Of a DNA stretch of 62,621 nt, positions 22,700 to 31,023 are shown piece by piece. The DNA lies in the NCBI GenBank assembly GCA_030998015.1, contig JARWMV010000090.1, positions 1 to 62,621 on the forward strand, given 5' to 3'. Made by a program: the position numbers and the translations under genes. Under the pieces are notes generated by a model. It saw only the letters and a list, made by a program, of their open reading frames with translations, was not told the origin of the DNA and made no database searches. This DNA comes from Ceratorhiza oryzae-sativae. Taxonomy: Eukaryota; Basidiomycota; Agaricomycetes; Cantharellales; Ceratobasidiaceae. Every line of letters starts with the position of its first letter. Within the stretch, counting starts at the first letter, position 1.

Positions 22700-23462
22700 T
22701 GACAGGTGTGATATAGTGCGTCTTTTTTGCAAGTGGGTAGATTGCTGTCTGTGACACATGCAGTGATAGACAAGAGTCCTAGGGTTGGGTGATAGGTACT
22801 GTCTGCCTTGTAGACACCTGTTACTGTATAGTCTCTTTCTGCTTTTGATTACTATGCGGTCCAAGCCTTTCTCCATTTCACAGTAGGCTAGCACAGGGGT
22901 ACATCTCAATCCTGAGTGATAAGGAAGAACTTGACCTAATGTCAGAGCTACAACCAGAAGGGATGACCCAAACGTCTAAGGGGACAATGGGAGACCTATA
23001 GGCAACAGTGCTGGAGGTCTAAGTCATGATGTCAAGGGGGAGACGTGCAACAAGGAGTAAGGGTGTGATAAGATGTGGATGTAGAAGTATGTGCACTTGT
23101 CCCTGAGAGGACTGGGCAGGAACTATGGACTATAAGTCACACAGGTAGTAGTGGGGATATGACAGGAGGTTGAGTTCTGAGGCTTAAGGCTCTCAGACTC
23201 TCCCTTATATATTCATACAACAAGCTATATCAAATACATATGGTGCAAGACATCTATCGTATGATGTAAGAATGGTGCCATGTAACAGAATATTCCAGAA
23301 GGTACAAACAGAATGTAAACAACAGCAAGGTCACATGATCATGTAAGTAATTCTATGCATATAACAGATTAAACAGGACTTGTCCAAAAATATGAGAAAG
23401 AGAGATGTATAAAATATAGGAAAAATTATAATAAAATCCACATCATGGTCTAGGCCATGACA
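22700..23462 (-). repeat. Probable 5' LTR of element D
   Basis: On the minus strand this segment starts TGTCATGG at 23462 and ends CCTGTCA at 22700. It has a TATA-like box (TATATAAG) at 23204-23211 and is followed by the element D leader, which resumes at 6606 after the A1 insertion. The A1 TSD CTTTG (22697-22701) overlaps its inner end, so A1 integrated exactly at the LTR/leader junction. No second copy is in the window, so the ends rest on TG...CA and position only. Confidence 0.5.
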
Positions 23463-23482
23463 ATCCAATACTCAACTGTCCC

Positions 23483-24848
23483 ATGATGAACTTTATCAAC
23501 AATGGACCAAGCAAGGGAACACCAGAGCTAAGCAAGCAAGACAAACTACAGAGGTTGGTCTTGCTGTCACCAGGGCCCTGGGAAGCAAGCCCACCCCCTG
23601 AGCTAAGTTCTTCACAGCCTACCTTGATGGATCCTGAGCCTGAAGAGCAGAGGTGGCAAGGGCAAAGCAGTGCCAAGATGCTGAAATTTTGTGTGTAATC
23701 TCAAGCAGTGTTATTAATGTGGAGTACGTTGAGGGATGAGCCAACATCAGGGCTAGTGGCTCGGTAAGCAGCCTACTACAAAAGAAGCCTAGCAGAATAA
23801 CCTTTTATATATGCATATACATAGGTACAAGGCCTTCTGCTGGAGCTGGCCCAACCACTGGGCCACATTGGCAGTAGTAGAACAGCACAATCCTGAGGAA
23901 CCAAACTATGACCCTGAGTCCCCCCTCCACATCCACACCCTAACAATCAGCCAAGAATGCAAGGGTGGATGGAACACCCACAACACCAGAATCTGGGACT
24001 TCAAGGGGAACCACCCCAACATCCTGCCAAAGGATATAAAGGATGGACCAGGGGGGAATCCAGCATGGGATGCCTTCAACTACCTATGGAAGGCTGTGGG
24101 GGAAAATGGGGAGGAAGTGGAAGATCTGATGGCAGGGGATCTGACCCTTGAAGGATTGGAGGAGATTCTGCAAAAGGGATGAGGAGGAAAGCAATCAAGG
24201 CAACAAGCAGACCTGGAGGATGGGGAGGAGATTGTAGGGGCTGCCACCAAGGAGGAGTTTTACCACACATACAAACAACTCTGGCCCCTTCAGCTAACAA
24301 CAGCATGGAACTCTGTACATGCATATGCAGACTATACATACAAGAAGGATGCAGGACTCCTTGAGGTGATTCTGGTGGAACTGGAGATACCAGGGGAGAG
24401 GAGGCATGTAGACTGGGCAGACAAGTGGTTCAGGGAGGAACTGCAGGAAAGAAGGGCAGGAATGCAACACTGCATCCTAGTAATCGAACAAGAAACAGGA
24501 ATGGGGAAGACAGCCTATGCATGATCAAAGGGGTCCCACAGCTGAATGTGCAACACATGGAATGTGGGTGCATTGTCAGAAGAGGCTGACATCTGGATCC
24601 TGGATGATATGGTGGCCACTAATGGCAAATACTCACTCAAGGCTCTGAGCCAGTATGAAGTGGACTTCACAGGGTGCTACAGCCATGTGAAAACTATGAA
24701 GGTCCAGCCAACCATCATACTGGGCAACAGCTGGACAGCCATCACCAAATGCTGGTCTGACATAGAAGGAGAGGAAGGAGAAAGATGGGTGGCAAAGAAT
24801 GTGGAATGGGTAAACTCAGGGAGCCTGCTGTTCTTTGTATTCCCATAA
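23483..24848 (+). pseudogene. CRESS-DNA-virus-like Rep, intron-containing decayed copy
   Basis: Clear homologue of the Rep at 27670-28956 along its whole length, on the opposite strand. Recognisable are motif I (VLLMWSTL), an HUH-like HIHTLTIS, the third motif Tyr/Lys (FNYLWK), a damaged Walker A (ETGMGKT after Gln in place of Gly), Walker B-like IWILDDM and motif C IILGNS. A 61-nt intron-like segment (23764-23824, GTAAGC...CATAG) interrupts the frame between VAR and YKAF; its removal restores the frame. The C1 copy lacks it. At least four in-frame stops (TAA near 23696; TGA near 24180, 24523 and 24544) fit C-to-T decay. It ends 80 bp before the LTR of element C2. Element D sits against its 5' side. 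Confidence 0.85.
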
Positions 24849-24927
24849 AATACTACATTTTGGGTATTGCATACCAGCATTAGAAGCCTAACCAGATAAG
24901 ACAAGCCCAGGCACATTAAGACCATGG

Positions 24928-25483
24928 TGTTATGACATGTCAAATGGATATAACAGAGTAACCAAATATTTTTACAGATTTATGACATTTTTCCTAAGCG
25001 GAACGAGCCATAAACAAGGTCACGTGACCTCAGCACTTAACCAGCACTTACAGTGGTTACCCTGAACTTGCTCCAGCATTTCTCTCCATTGTTACTTGGA
25101 GCAAGGAGTGAGTTGTCACATGATCTCAGTGCTTACAGCATGATCATGTGACCTCAGTGCTTACCCCTTGGACCTTGTGTGGCTCTATAAGATTCAGAGC
25201 TGCACAAACTTAAGATAAACAATTACCTAAACCATAGTACTGTATATAACCTGCATCTACTGTGGATTGTGCTTAGATAATACATCCACAGCCACCACAG
25301 CCACAGGCATATATAAGAAGGATAAAGCAAGACTGGATGCCTCAGCTTGCTTTATCTCATCAACCACCATAGACCATAGCAAACACTGTAACTAGAACAC
25401 ACAATACATACTGCATAGCACCAGACCATCAACACAGCCACTACTTAAGTGCTTCACAAGGAAGCATCCAGAGGGTCATGACA
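24928..25483 (+). repeat. 5' LTR of element C2 (family C)
   Basis: 556 bp, TGTTATGACATG ... GGGTCATGACA, matching C1 LTRs in inverse orientation. It has a TATATAA promoter near 25312 followed by the sequence that can pair with the PBS. The CpGs seen in the C1 LTRs are mostly TpG or CpA here. Confidence 0.88.
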
Positions 25484-25603
25484 TTATAAAGCAAGCTCTT
25501 AACTTAACTAGTGGCAAACATAAGTATACTACACAGATACTAAGGGCTGAGTACACGAGAAACCAGCTAACTCCTGTGATACATAAGAGAACACAAAGAA
25601 ACT

Positions 25604-26691
25604 ATGTCACAGAGACCACAAACTCGATCTCAAAGCAGAGTGGCAAATAGTAGACCACAATCACCCAAACCCATTACTCCCCCAGAGGCTGAAGGTAATC
25701 CAGACAAGACCCTCCAAGGAATGCCAGGGGGGTTGCCACAAAACCCATGACCAGTGGCTCAACCTAACCCCACTTGGGCCCCCATCCTGGGAGGGCAAAT
25801 AGGGGGAATACCACTCTGCAGCCCTCAACCACCAATTCACCTGATAAATCCAGACCCAGAAGATATCTCAAATCCAGAGAGGGATGAGGTAGAAGATATG
25901 ACCTGAACCATATATGAACAAGGCATGGCCTTGGCAGAAGAGGCAAGGACACAACCCCAGCCAGGTTCCAGAGCCATAACCACTGCCAACCCTATTCACA
26001 CCATTGCCACCGCCATCAGGGTGGGGCTCAAGGAACTTAGAGACAATAACCATAGGGAACTAGAAAAGGCAATCATGGGCATAAATCAGTGTCAAATATC
26101 ACTAACCCAGCAAGAAGGAAACATGGACTGGATGGTAAGATCAATGGAAACATCCAACAAAAATGTCCTCTATGTGGCAAAGAACCAGGATGACCTAAAA
26201 GCAGAAATGGGGAACCTGATAAAAGAATTAAAGGACATCTCCATGGAAATAAACCAGGTACTGGGAATTCAAGAGCGAAAGCTCGAAAGCTTAGAGAAGA
26301 AAACTGAAAACACAGGGGAGATCCTGACTGCACTAGAACAATGGGTAACCGATCTAGGAAATGAGCTCCAGAAAACAACTGAAGCAGGAAGGCCAAGGGA
26401 AAGGACAGAAGAGACCAGGGGAAGAACTAGGGTGGTCATAGGAAGCCCCTCACAATCCCCCTCAGCCTCCCCAGTATGAACACCCTTTCTGGGAAGAACC
26501 TTCCAGGCTGAGTCCACAATAAGACCCCAAACAGAACCTCCATCCCAAGCAAACCAACCTACCCTTGCCACAAACCACACTCCTAAGGAGGTGCAACTAG
26601 GGAGACCCAGCAAATTTAATGGGAAAAAAGGGAAGGAAGCAGAGAACTTCATAATTGGCATGGAACTTTTCTTTGCTGACTATGACAAATC
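25604..26691 (+). pseudogene. Element C2 gag, 5' part
   Basis: ATG at 25604 (same start as C1 gag at 36280). The coiled-coil region (about 26010-26400) is well preserved (DDLKAEMGNLIKELKDIS). Stops interrupt it at about 25748 (TGA), 25903 (TGA) and 26477 (TGA). The capsid start is reached before the C1 insertion at 26692, and the frame resumes at 37176 for about 40 codons. It encoded the structural Gag precursor. Confidence 0.8.
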
Positions 26692-27360
26692 TGTCATGAC
26701 CCTCTGGAGGCTCCCTTGTGGAGCACTTAAGTAGTGGCTGCGTTGACGGTTTGGTGCTATGCAGTATGTATTGAGTGTTCTAATTACAGTGTTTGCTATG
26801 GTCTATGGTGGTTGACAAGATAAAGCAAGCTGAGGCGTCCAGTCTTGCTTTATCCTCCTTATATATACCTGTGGCTGCGGTGGCTGCAGACGTATTATCT
26901 AAGCACACTCCGCAGTAGGTGTAGGTTATGTATAGTACTATGGGTTAGGTAATTGTTTGTCTTAGGTTTGTGCGGCTCTGAATCTTATAGAGCCGCGCGA
27001 GGTCCGAGGGGTAGGCGCTGAGGTCACATGATCCTGCCGTAAGCGCCAAGATCACGTGACAACTCGCTCCTCGCTCCAAGTAACATGGGAGAGAAATGCT
27101 GGAGCAAGTTCAGGGTAACAACCGTAAGCGCTGAGGTCACGTGATCATGCTGTAAGCGCCAAGGTCACATGATAACTCGCTCCTCGCTCCAAGTAACATG
27201 GGAGAGAAATGCTGGAGCAAGTTCAGGGTAACCACCGTAAGCGCCGGCTAAGCACCAAGGTCACATGACCTTGTTTATGGCTTGTTCTGCTTAGGAAAAA
27301 TGCCATAAATCTGTAGAAATATTTGGTTGTTTTGTTATGTCCGTTTGACGGGTCATAACA
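26692..27360 (-). repeat. 3' LTR of element C1 (family C)
   Basis: 669 bp, reading TGTCATGACCC ... GGGTCATAACA on the plus strand. It contains two copies of a ~113-bp tandem repeat starting GCGCTGAGG (27015, 27128), each with TCACGTGA-type palindromes. Confidence 0.93.
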
Positions 27361-27377
27361 TTATCCCCCCCTTTGGA
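27361..27377 (-). other. Polypurine tract of element C1
   Basis: In element orientation the sequence before the 3' LTR is CCAAAGGGGGGGATAA. It abuts the LTR and is the expected primer for plus-strand synthesis. Confidence 0.8.
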
Positions 27378-27425
27378 CATGTCGTGGGGGACCTCGAGAC
27401 ATGGTTTAGTTCCTTATGCAAAAGG

Positions 27426-27552
27426 AATCTCATGCACCAAGGAGGTTAAGGGCGCTGGACTCGAACCGACGACCTTTCGGCTGATTCAGTATCGTTCGAT
27501 GAGGTCAGGCTGAGTCAGGCTAGACCCCTTAACCTCTCCGTTACATGAGATT
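27426..27552. other. Long hairpin with tRNA-like motifs between Rep and the 3' LTR of C1
   Basis: Arms 27426-27452 and 27525-27552 are inverse copies with few mismatches (AATCTCATG ... GGTTAAGGG). The loop holds GGTTCGAGTCC on the minus strand (27467-27457), a perfect pol III B-box/T-loop match. The plus strand of the same stretch (GGTTAAGGGCGCTGGACTCG) also resembles the D-to-anticodon part of a Ser/Leu tRNA. No complete cloverleaf can be drawn with a sensible anticodon. It could be a tRNA relic, a SINE piece or an RNA structure for 3'-end formation. Confidence 0.4.
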
Positions 27553-27669
27553 GTTTTTCTTTTCTTTGTTGTGGAGGTTATTTAGGGGTGGGGATTTGTC
27601 TGCTTCTTCTCAGAAAGCCCCAACTGTTTGGATGGGCATAGCAGAAGTTGTACAGTACCATAAATTATT

Positions 27670-28956
27670 CTAAGGGAATACAAAGAATGGCTTTCCTCCT
27701 GCATACACCCATTCCACATTTCTTGATACCCATAAGTCCCCTTCTTCCCCCTCTATGTCCGACCAACATTTCATGATTGCCAACCGGCTATTTCCCAGAA
27801 TGACTGTTGGCCATACCTTCATTGATTTCACATGCGCGTACCTGCCTGTGAAGTCTGCCTCGTACTGGCTCAGGGCCTTGAGCGAGTGCTTCCCATTCGA
27901 CTGGACCATGTCATCCAGGATCCAAATGTTGGCATCTTCCAACAAGTTGCCCATATTCCACACATTGCACATCCGGCTGTGGCAGCCCTTGGATTGTGCA
28001 TATGCCGTTTTCCCTGTTCCAGTTTCTCCTTCTATCACCAGGATGCGATGGCGCACCCCTCTTTCCTTCTTCTCGACCTCCTCGGCAAACCATCTGTCTG
28101 CTCGGTTGATGTGCTCCCGGTCTTCCAGGATCTCTAACTCCACAGGGATTGCAGGCATGCAACCCCGGTCTTCCTTGTATGTGTACTCGGCATATGCTCG
28201 TACCGAGTTCCACGTTGTCACCATCTGGAGGGGGCGGAGGCGCTTGAACGCCTGGTAGTACTCCTGTTTTGTTGCTGAGGCAACAATCTCCGTCCCATCC
28301 TCCAAGTCTGCCTCCATCCTTGACCTTTTTCCGCCCTTTCCCTTTACCAAAATCTCCTCCAACCTTTCCGAGGTCAGGTCCCCTGCCATCAGGTCCTCTA
28401 TCTCCTCGCCATTAGCTCCAACGTCCTTCCAGAGATAGTTGAAGGCCTCCCTTGCTGGGTTTCCTCCCAGTCTGTCCTTGAGGTCCTTCGGCAGGATGTT
28501 GGGGTGTTGCCCCTCGAAGTCCCAGAACCGGGTGTTCTGGGTGTTCCAGCTGCCCTTCCGTTCCTGACTGATGGAGAGGGCATGGACATGGAGGGGCTGG
28601 GCCAGGTCGTAGTTCGGTTCCTCAGGGTTGTGGTGTTCCACCACTGCCAAAGTCGCCCAATGATTTGGCCGTTGGCGGCAGAACGCCTCGTATCGGGCGA
28701 CGAGCCCACTTGAGGGCTGATCGCGTAGCTTCGACCAGGTCAGCAGCACCGCCCTGGTCTGGACGCGGAACCGAGGGGCCGGCGCGGTTTCAGTCAGCTC
28801 TTCGGACCCTTGATCCGTCGGCGTAGGCTGCATAGAAGCGGGCAAGGGGGCTCGGCTTGATACCAAGGGCGCTGGCAATGGCAACGCCGACCTCTGCCCT
28901 TTGCTTGATCCGCTTGGCTGGGGTGTTGCTGCATTCGATCCATTTCCACTTAGCAT
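27670..28956 (-). CDS. CRESS-DNA-virus-like Rep (HUH endonuclease + SF3 helicase) in element C1
   Basis: 428 aa, intact, ATG at 28956, about 80 nt downstream of a TATA box. After a Pro/Ser-rich N-terminus (residues 1-60) the nuclease domain shows motif I (VLLTWSKL), the HUH metal-binding motif (HVHALSIS) and motif III with the nucleophile Tyr and a Lys three residues on (FNYLWK). The helicase domain has Walker A GETGTGKT (about residue 307), Walker B-like IWILDDM and motif C VILGNS. This order is that of geminivirus/genomovirus-type initiators, which nick and join single-stranded DNA for rolling-circle replication. No intron. The gene is in the sense orientation of the retrotransposon, 309 bp from its 3' LTR. 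Whether it acts on the element is unknown; domestication or cargo are alternatives. Confidence 0.88.
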   Translation of the reverse strand: MLSGNGSNAATPQPSGSSKGQRSALPLPAPLVSSRAPLPASMQPTPTDQGSEELTETAPAPRFRVQTRAVLLTWSKLRDQPSSGLVARYEAFCRQRPNHWATLAVVEHHNPEEPNYDLAQPLHVHALSISQERKGSWNTQNTRFWDFEGQHPNILPKDLKDRLGGNPAREAFNYLWKDVGANGEEIEDLMAGDLTSERLEEILVKGKGGKRSRMEADLEDGTEIVASATKQEYYQAFKRLRPLQMVTTWNSVRAYAEYTYKEDRGCMPAIPVELEILEDREHINRADRWFAEEVEKKERGVRHRILVIEGETGTGKTAYAQSKGCHSRMCNVWNMGNLLEDANIWILDDMVQSNGKHSLKALSQYEADFTGRYAHVKSMKVWPTVILGNSRLAIMKCWSDIEGEEGDLWVSRNVEWVYAGGKPFFVFP

Positions 28957-29032
28957 CGTTTACAGTTTTAGAGGTATTTGGGGACTGGGAAGAGAGCATG
29001 AGAGTGCGGGTTATCTCGGGCCTTGTGCTTGT

Positions 29033-29040
29033 CTATATAA
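29033..29040 (-). promoter_or_regulatory. TATA box of the C1 Rep gene
   Basis: TTATATAG on the minus strand, 77-84 nt before the ATG at 28956. A short upstream ATG at 28999 in another frame would be near the transcript start. Confidence 0.5.
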
Positions 29041-29252
29041 GCTGCAAGGTCCGTTTTGATTGTCACATGACTCCGTCTTGCATTTGTTGTGATCACATGA
29101 CCTTGTTTCGGTGATGACGCATCTCCGAGGGGTGCCCTCCCATCCGTTCCTCCGCGTCGGCCTTGGTCCTCGCTACGCTCAGGGCCTCCGCTCCCCCACT
29201 TCAGTCAGTGCCCCCTCTCCAACCCCTCCGGTAGTTAGGGGATAGCGTATAT

Positions 29253-29385
29253 TCACGTGACTAGGCTAGGTCATGTGATTCCTGTGCTTTGTTGTTTGTT
29301 TTCTGGCAGGTGGTCATGTGACTAGGCTAGGTCATGTGATTCCCATGCTTTGTTGTTTGTTTTCTGGCAGATGGTCACGTGTCTG
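29253..29385. repeat. Two 61-bp direct repeats plus a partial third between the divergent Rep and plus-strand genes
   Basis: Units 29253-29313 and 29314-29374 differ at only a few bases; a third begins TCACGTGT at 29375. Each unit has two TCAYGTGA palindromes (for example TCACGTGA, TCATGTGA) and the string GACTAGGCTAGG. The same GGTCAYGTGA word recurs in the family C LTRs. Position next to the Rep promoter recalls iterons of CRESS-DNA replicons, but I find no TAATATTAC-type nonanucleotide hairpin in 28957-29414. Confidence 0.75.
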
Positions 29386-29498
29386 TTGGTGTCACCTGAC
29401 CAGTCCTTGTTTTGATGTTTGTGCAAGTTATTGTGTTGCACCGTGATTTTTTAATGTTTGTGGTTTTGTTGTTTTCCTTCCTCATCCTGTTCTTTACT

Positions 29499-30040
29499 AT
29501 GCGTGTTATTTCCCTTAACTACAATCCCCTTGACTGCACCTGCTGGTCTCTCCCTGAGGGGGAGTACTGCGCCTACTGTGATGCTGTGTGTGACGCCTCC
29601 CTTGAAGATTTCTATCAAGGTGTTGGGGACTGGTTCTTCTGTGGGGTGCCAGGTATGTGTGTTTGTTCTTCGTCATTCTCACGTAGCTAACTTGTTCTGT
29701 AGAAGAGCGCATCCTCCTTGATGGTCAGGCCCATGAGGCCACCCTTGAGCGTGTCTGGGCGCTTGTTGATCAGGAGTACAAGTCCTTTGAGGAGCGGTCT
29801 CACCAGGCTGCTCTTGCTGAATTCTTCGAGGAGGGCTCTGCTCCCTTGTTTGATGAGGCTTCGCCCTTTGTAGCATCTGGTTCTGGGTGTTTCCAGAACT
29901 ACATGGCTGACTTCCCAGGGGGGGAGGCCCCCTGGCTGTTGCCTGAGAACCAGGCTGGTGGTTCTGCAGCCTGTACTACTAGGAAGGATAAGAAGGCAAA
30001 AAAACCCTATGCCCAGCCCCTCAAGGGCAAGAGAAAATAG
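29499..30040 (+). CDS. Antisense spliced gene in element C1, Cys-rich N-terminus, basic tail
   Basis: Plus strand, opposite to the element. Exons 29499-29652 and 29703-30040, intron 29653-29702 (50 nt, GTATGT ... GCTAAC ... TGTAG). The total is 492 nt, exactly 163 aa plus stop. The ATG at 29499 is preferred; an in-frame ATG at 29415 would add a hydrophobic segment (FLMFVVLLFSFLILFF) and give 191 aa. Cys residues cluster in residues 12-33 (CTCW ... CAYCDAVC), possibly metal-binding. The middle is acidic and helical. The tail is Lys-rich (KDKKAKKPYAQPLKGKRK) like a nuclear localisation signal. It diverges from Rep across 540 bp and ends 80 bp from the convergent 272-codon ORF. No family recognised. 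Confidence 0.6.
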
Positions 30041-30120
30041 AAAACATTTTGAAATGTATTATTGTATGATAGTGAAAATTATTCTTAAGACATTCCAAAA
30101 ACATGTGATAGGCCCGATAG

Positions 30121-30939
30121 TCACAAGGGCTCCGTGTCCAGCAGGGGCACTTCCTCCAAGGCGCCTGCCAGCTCATCCTCCCATTTGGCCCAGTCCGTTT
30201 GGACTCCCTCTCGGGCTGGGTCCGGGGTTGGTTCCTTCATGGTTACTCTTGGCTCCTCCTCCTTCACCACCAGGGACTCCAGGCTTGCCGTGAGGCTCGA
30301 CATATCCATATCATAACTGTGCAGGTTTGGGCGTACCTTCACCCAGTTACGGAAGTCGGCCAAGTTTGCTTCCTTCAACCTGATGGCAGTAAACATTTCA
30401 TCAGTGGTAGTGGCCTCAAGCAGTCCCACATACGGTGCCGCCAGTGCCAGCTTCCACTGCTCCAACAGGACCCTGGCCTGCTGCTCTACTTCCCAATCTG
30501 CATTAGTCGTTTGGAGGCCCCCCGCCTCCCTCTGTTCCTTGGTGGCATAGACCACCCCTGTCACCGTTGCCCCTACTATGTTGTCGATTACATACATTGG
30601 CGTGCGCAACATTGCGCTCTTGGTTGTCGGCCTTCGGACTCCCTGCCACCACAGTACTCCTAACTTGGGGTCCTTGTAAAGGCTGTCATTAAGCCAGTTC
30701 CTCTTGTCCCTATCCTTCTTTGGGATGTACACCAAGTTGGCCCCTGGCAGTAAGCTCTCCGCAATCATTTGGTGTTCCTCCACGCTCGGGGTGTACTGGC
30801 CTGGCTTCCTGCAGTTTTCCTTGCCTGGGTAGGGAGCTGGCCGTCTTGTGGTGGGCGCCAACCGGATGCGGGTGACCTGATTATTAACCAGGGGTGCAAA
30901 ATGGCCTGAGGGAAACGTGGGGCGAGTGGCGAAAGGCAT
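30121..30939 (-). CDS. 272-aa protein of unknown family in element C1
   Basis: ATG at 30939, uninterrupted to 30121. A TTTAAAAG box at 31021-31028 overlaps the pol stop codon and lies about 85 nt upstream, so it may have its own promoter. N-terminal part basic and Pro-rich; the middle (about 50-180) looks globular (LGVLWWQGVRR; MYVIDNIVGATVTGVVYAT); the C-terminal 60 residues are acidic (KEEEPRVTMKEPTPD). No intron is required. It is convergent with the antisense gene. I do not recognise it; it does not resemble any accessory gene of A1. Confidence 0.6.
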   Translation of the reverse strand: MPFATRPTFPSGHFAPLVNNQVTRIRLAPTTRRPAPYPGKENCRKPGQYTPSVEEHQMIAESLLPGANLVYIPKKDRDKRNWLNDSLYKDPKLGVLWWQGVRRPTTKSAMLRTPMYVIDNIVGATVTGVVYATKEQREAGGLQTTNADWEVEQQARVLLEQWKLALAAPYVGLLEATTTDEMFTAIRLKEANLADFRNWVKVRPNLHSYDMDMSSLTASLESLVVKEEEPRVTMKEPTPDPAREGVQTDWAKWEDELAGALEEVPLLDTEPL

Positions 30940-31023
30940 AGTGAAATTGGGTTTATGTGTTGTGGTGCAAGTGTGGTGGTAGAGTGGACTCTGGCCTTTC
31001 TTGGGTATCCTGGATGGCTCCTT

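Larger units (their letters stand above)
1..23462 (-). mobile_element. Element D: decayed Ty3-like LTR retrotransposon, interrupted four times, left end outside window
   Basis: On the minus strand the order is LTR (about 23462-22700), leader, gag (from 6476), protease, reverse transcriptase, RNase H and integrase. The integrase runs off the window at base 1. Four later insertions cut it: solo LTRs at 1015-2315, 5168-5529 and 6014-6388, and the complete element A1 at 6607-22696. Removing each insertion with one copy of its TSD restores continuity of the host sequence. The host reading frames carry many stops and shifts and few CpGs. Its 3' LTR is not in the window, so I cannot measure LTR divergence or confirm its own TSD. 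Confidence 0.8.

Noticed and set aside
25764..26661. Minus-strand ORFs over C2 gag (and plus-strand ORFs over C1 gag)
   Set aside because: Antisense shadows with hydrophobic composition typical of the complement of coiled-coil coding sequence.
27444..27535. A functional tRNA gene
   Set aside because: B-box is good, but no anticodon arm with a legal loop and no clean T stem can be drawn.
29110..29260. CRESS-type replication origin in the Rep intergenic region
   Set aside because: I looked for a hairpin with a TAATATTAC-like nonanucleotide and saw none; only direct repeats are supported.
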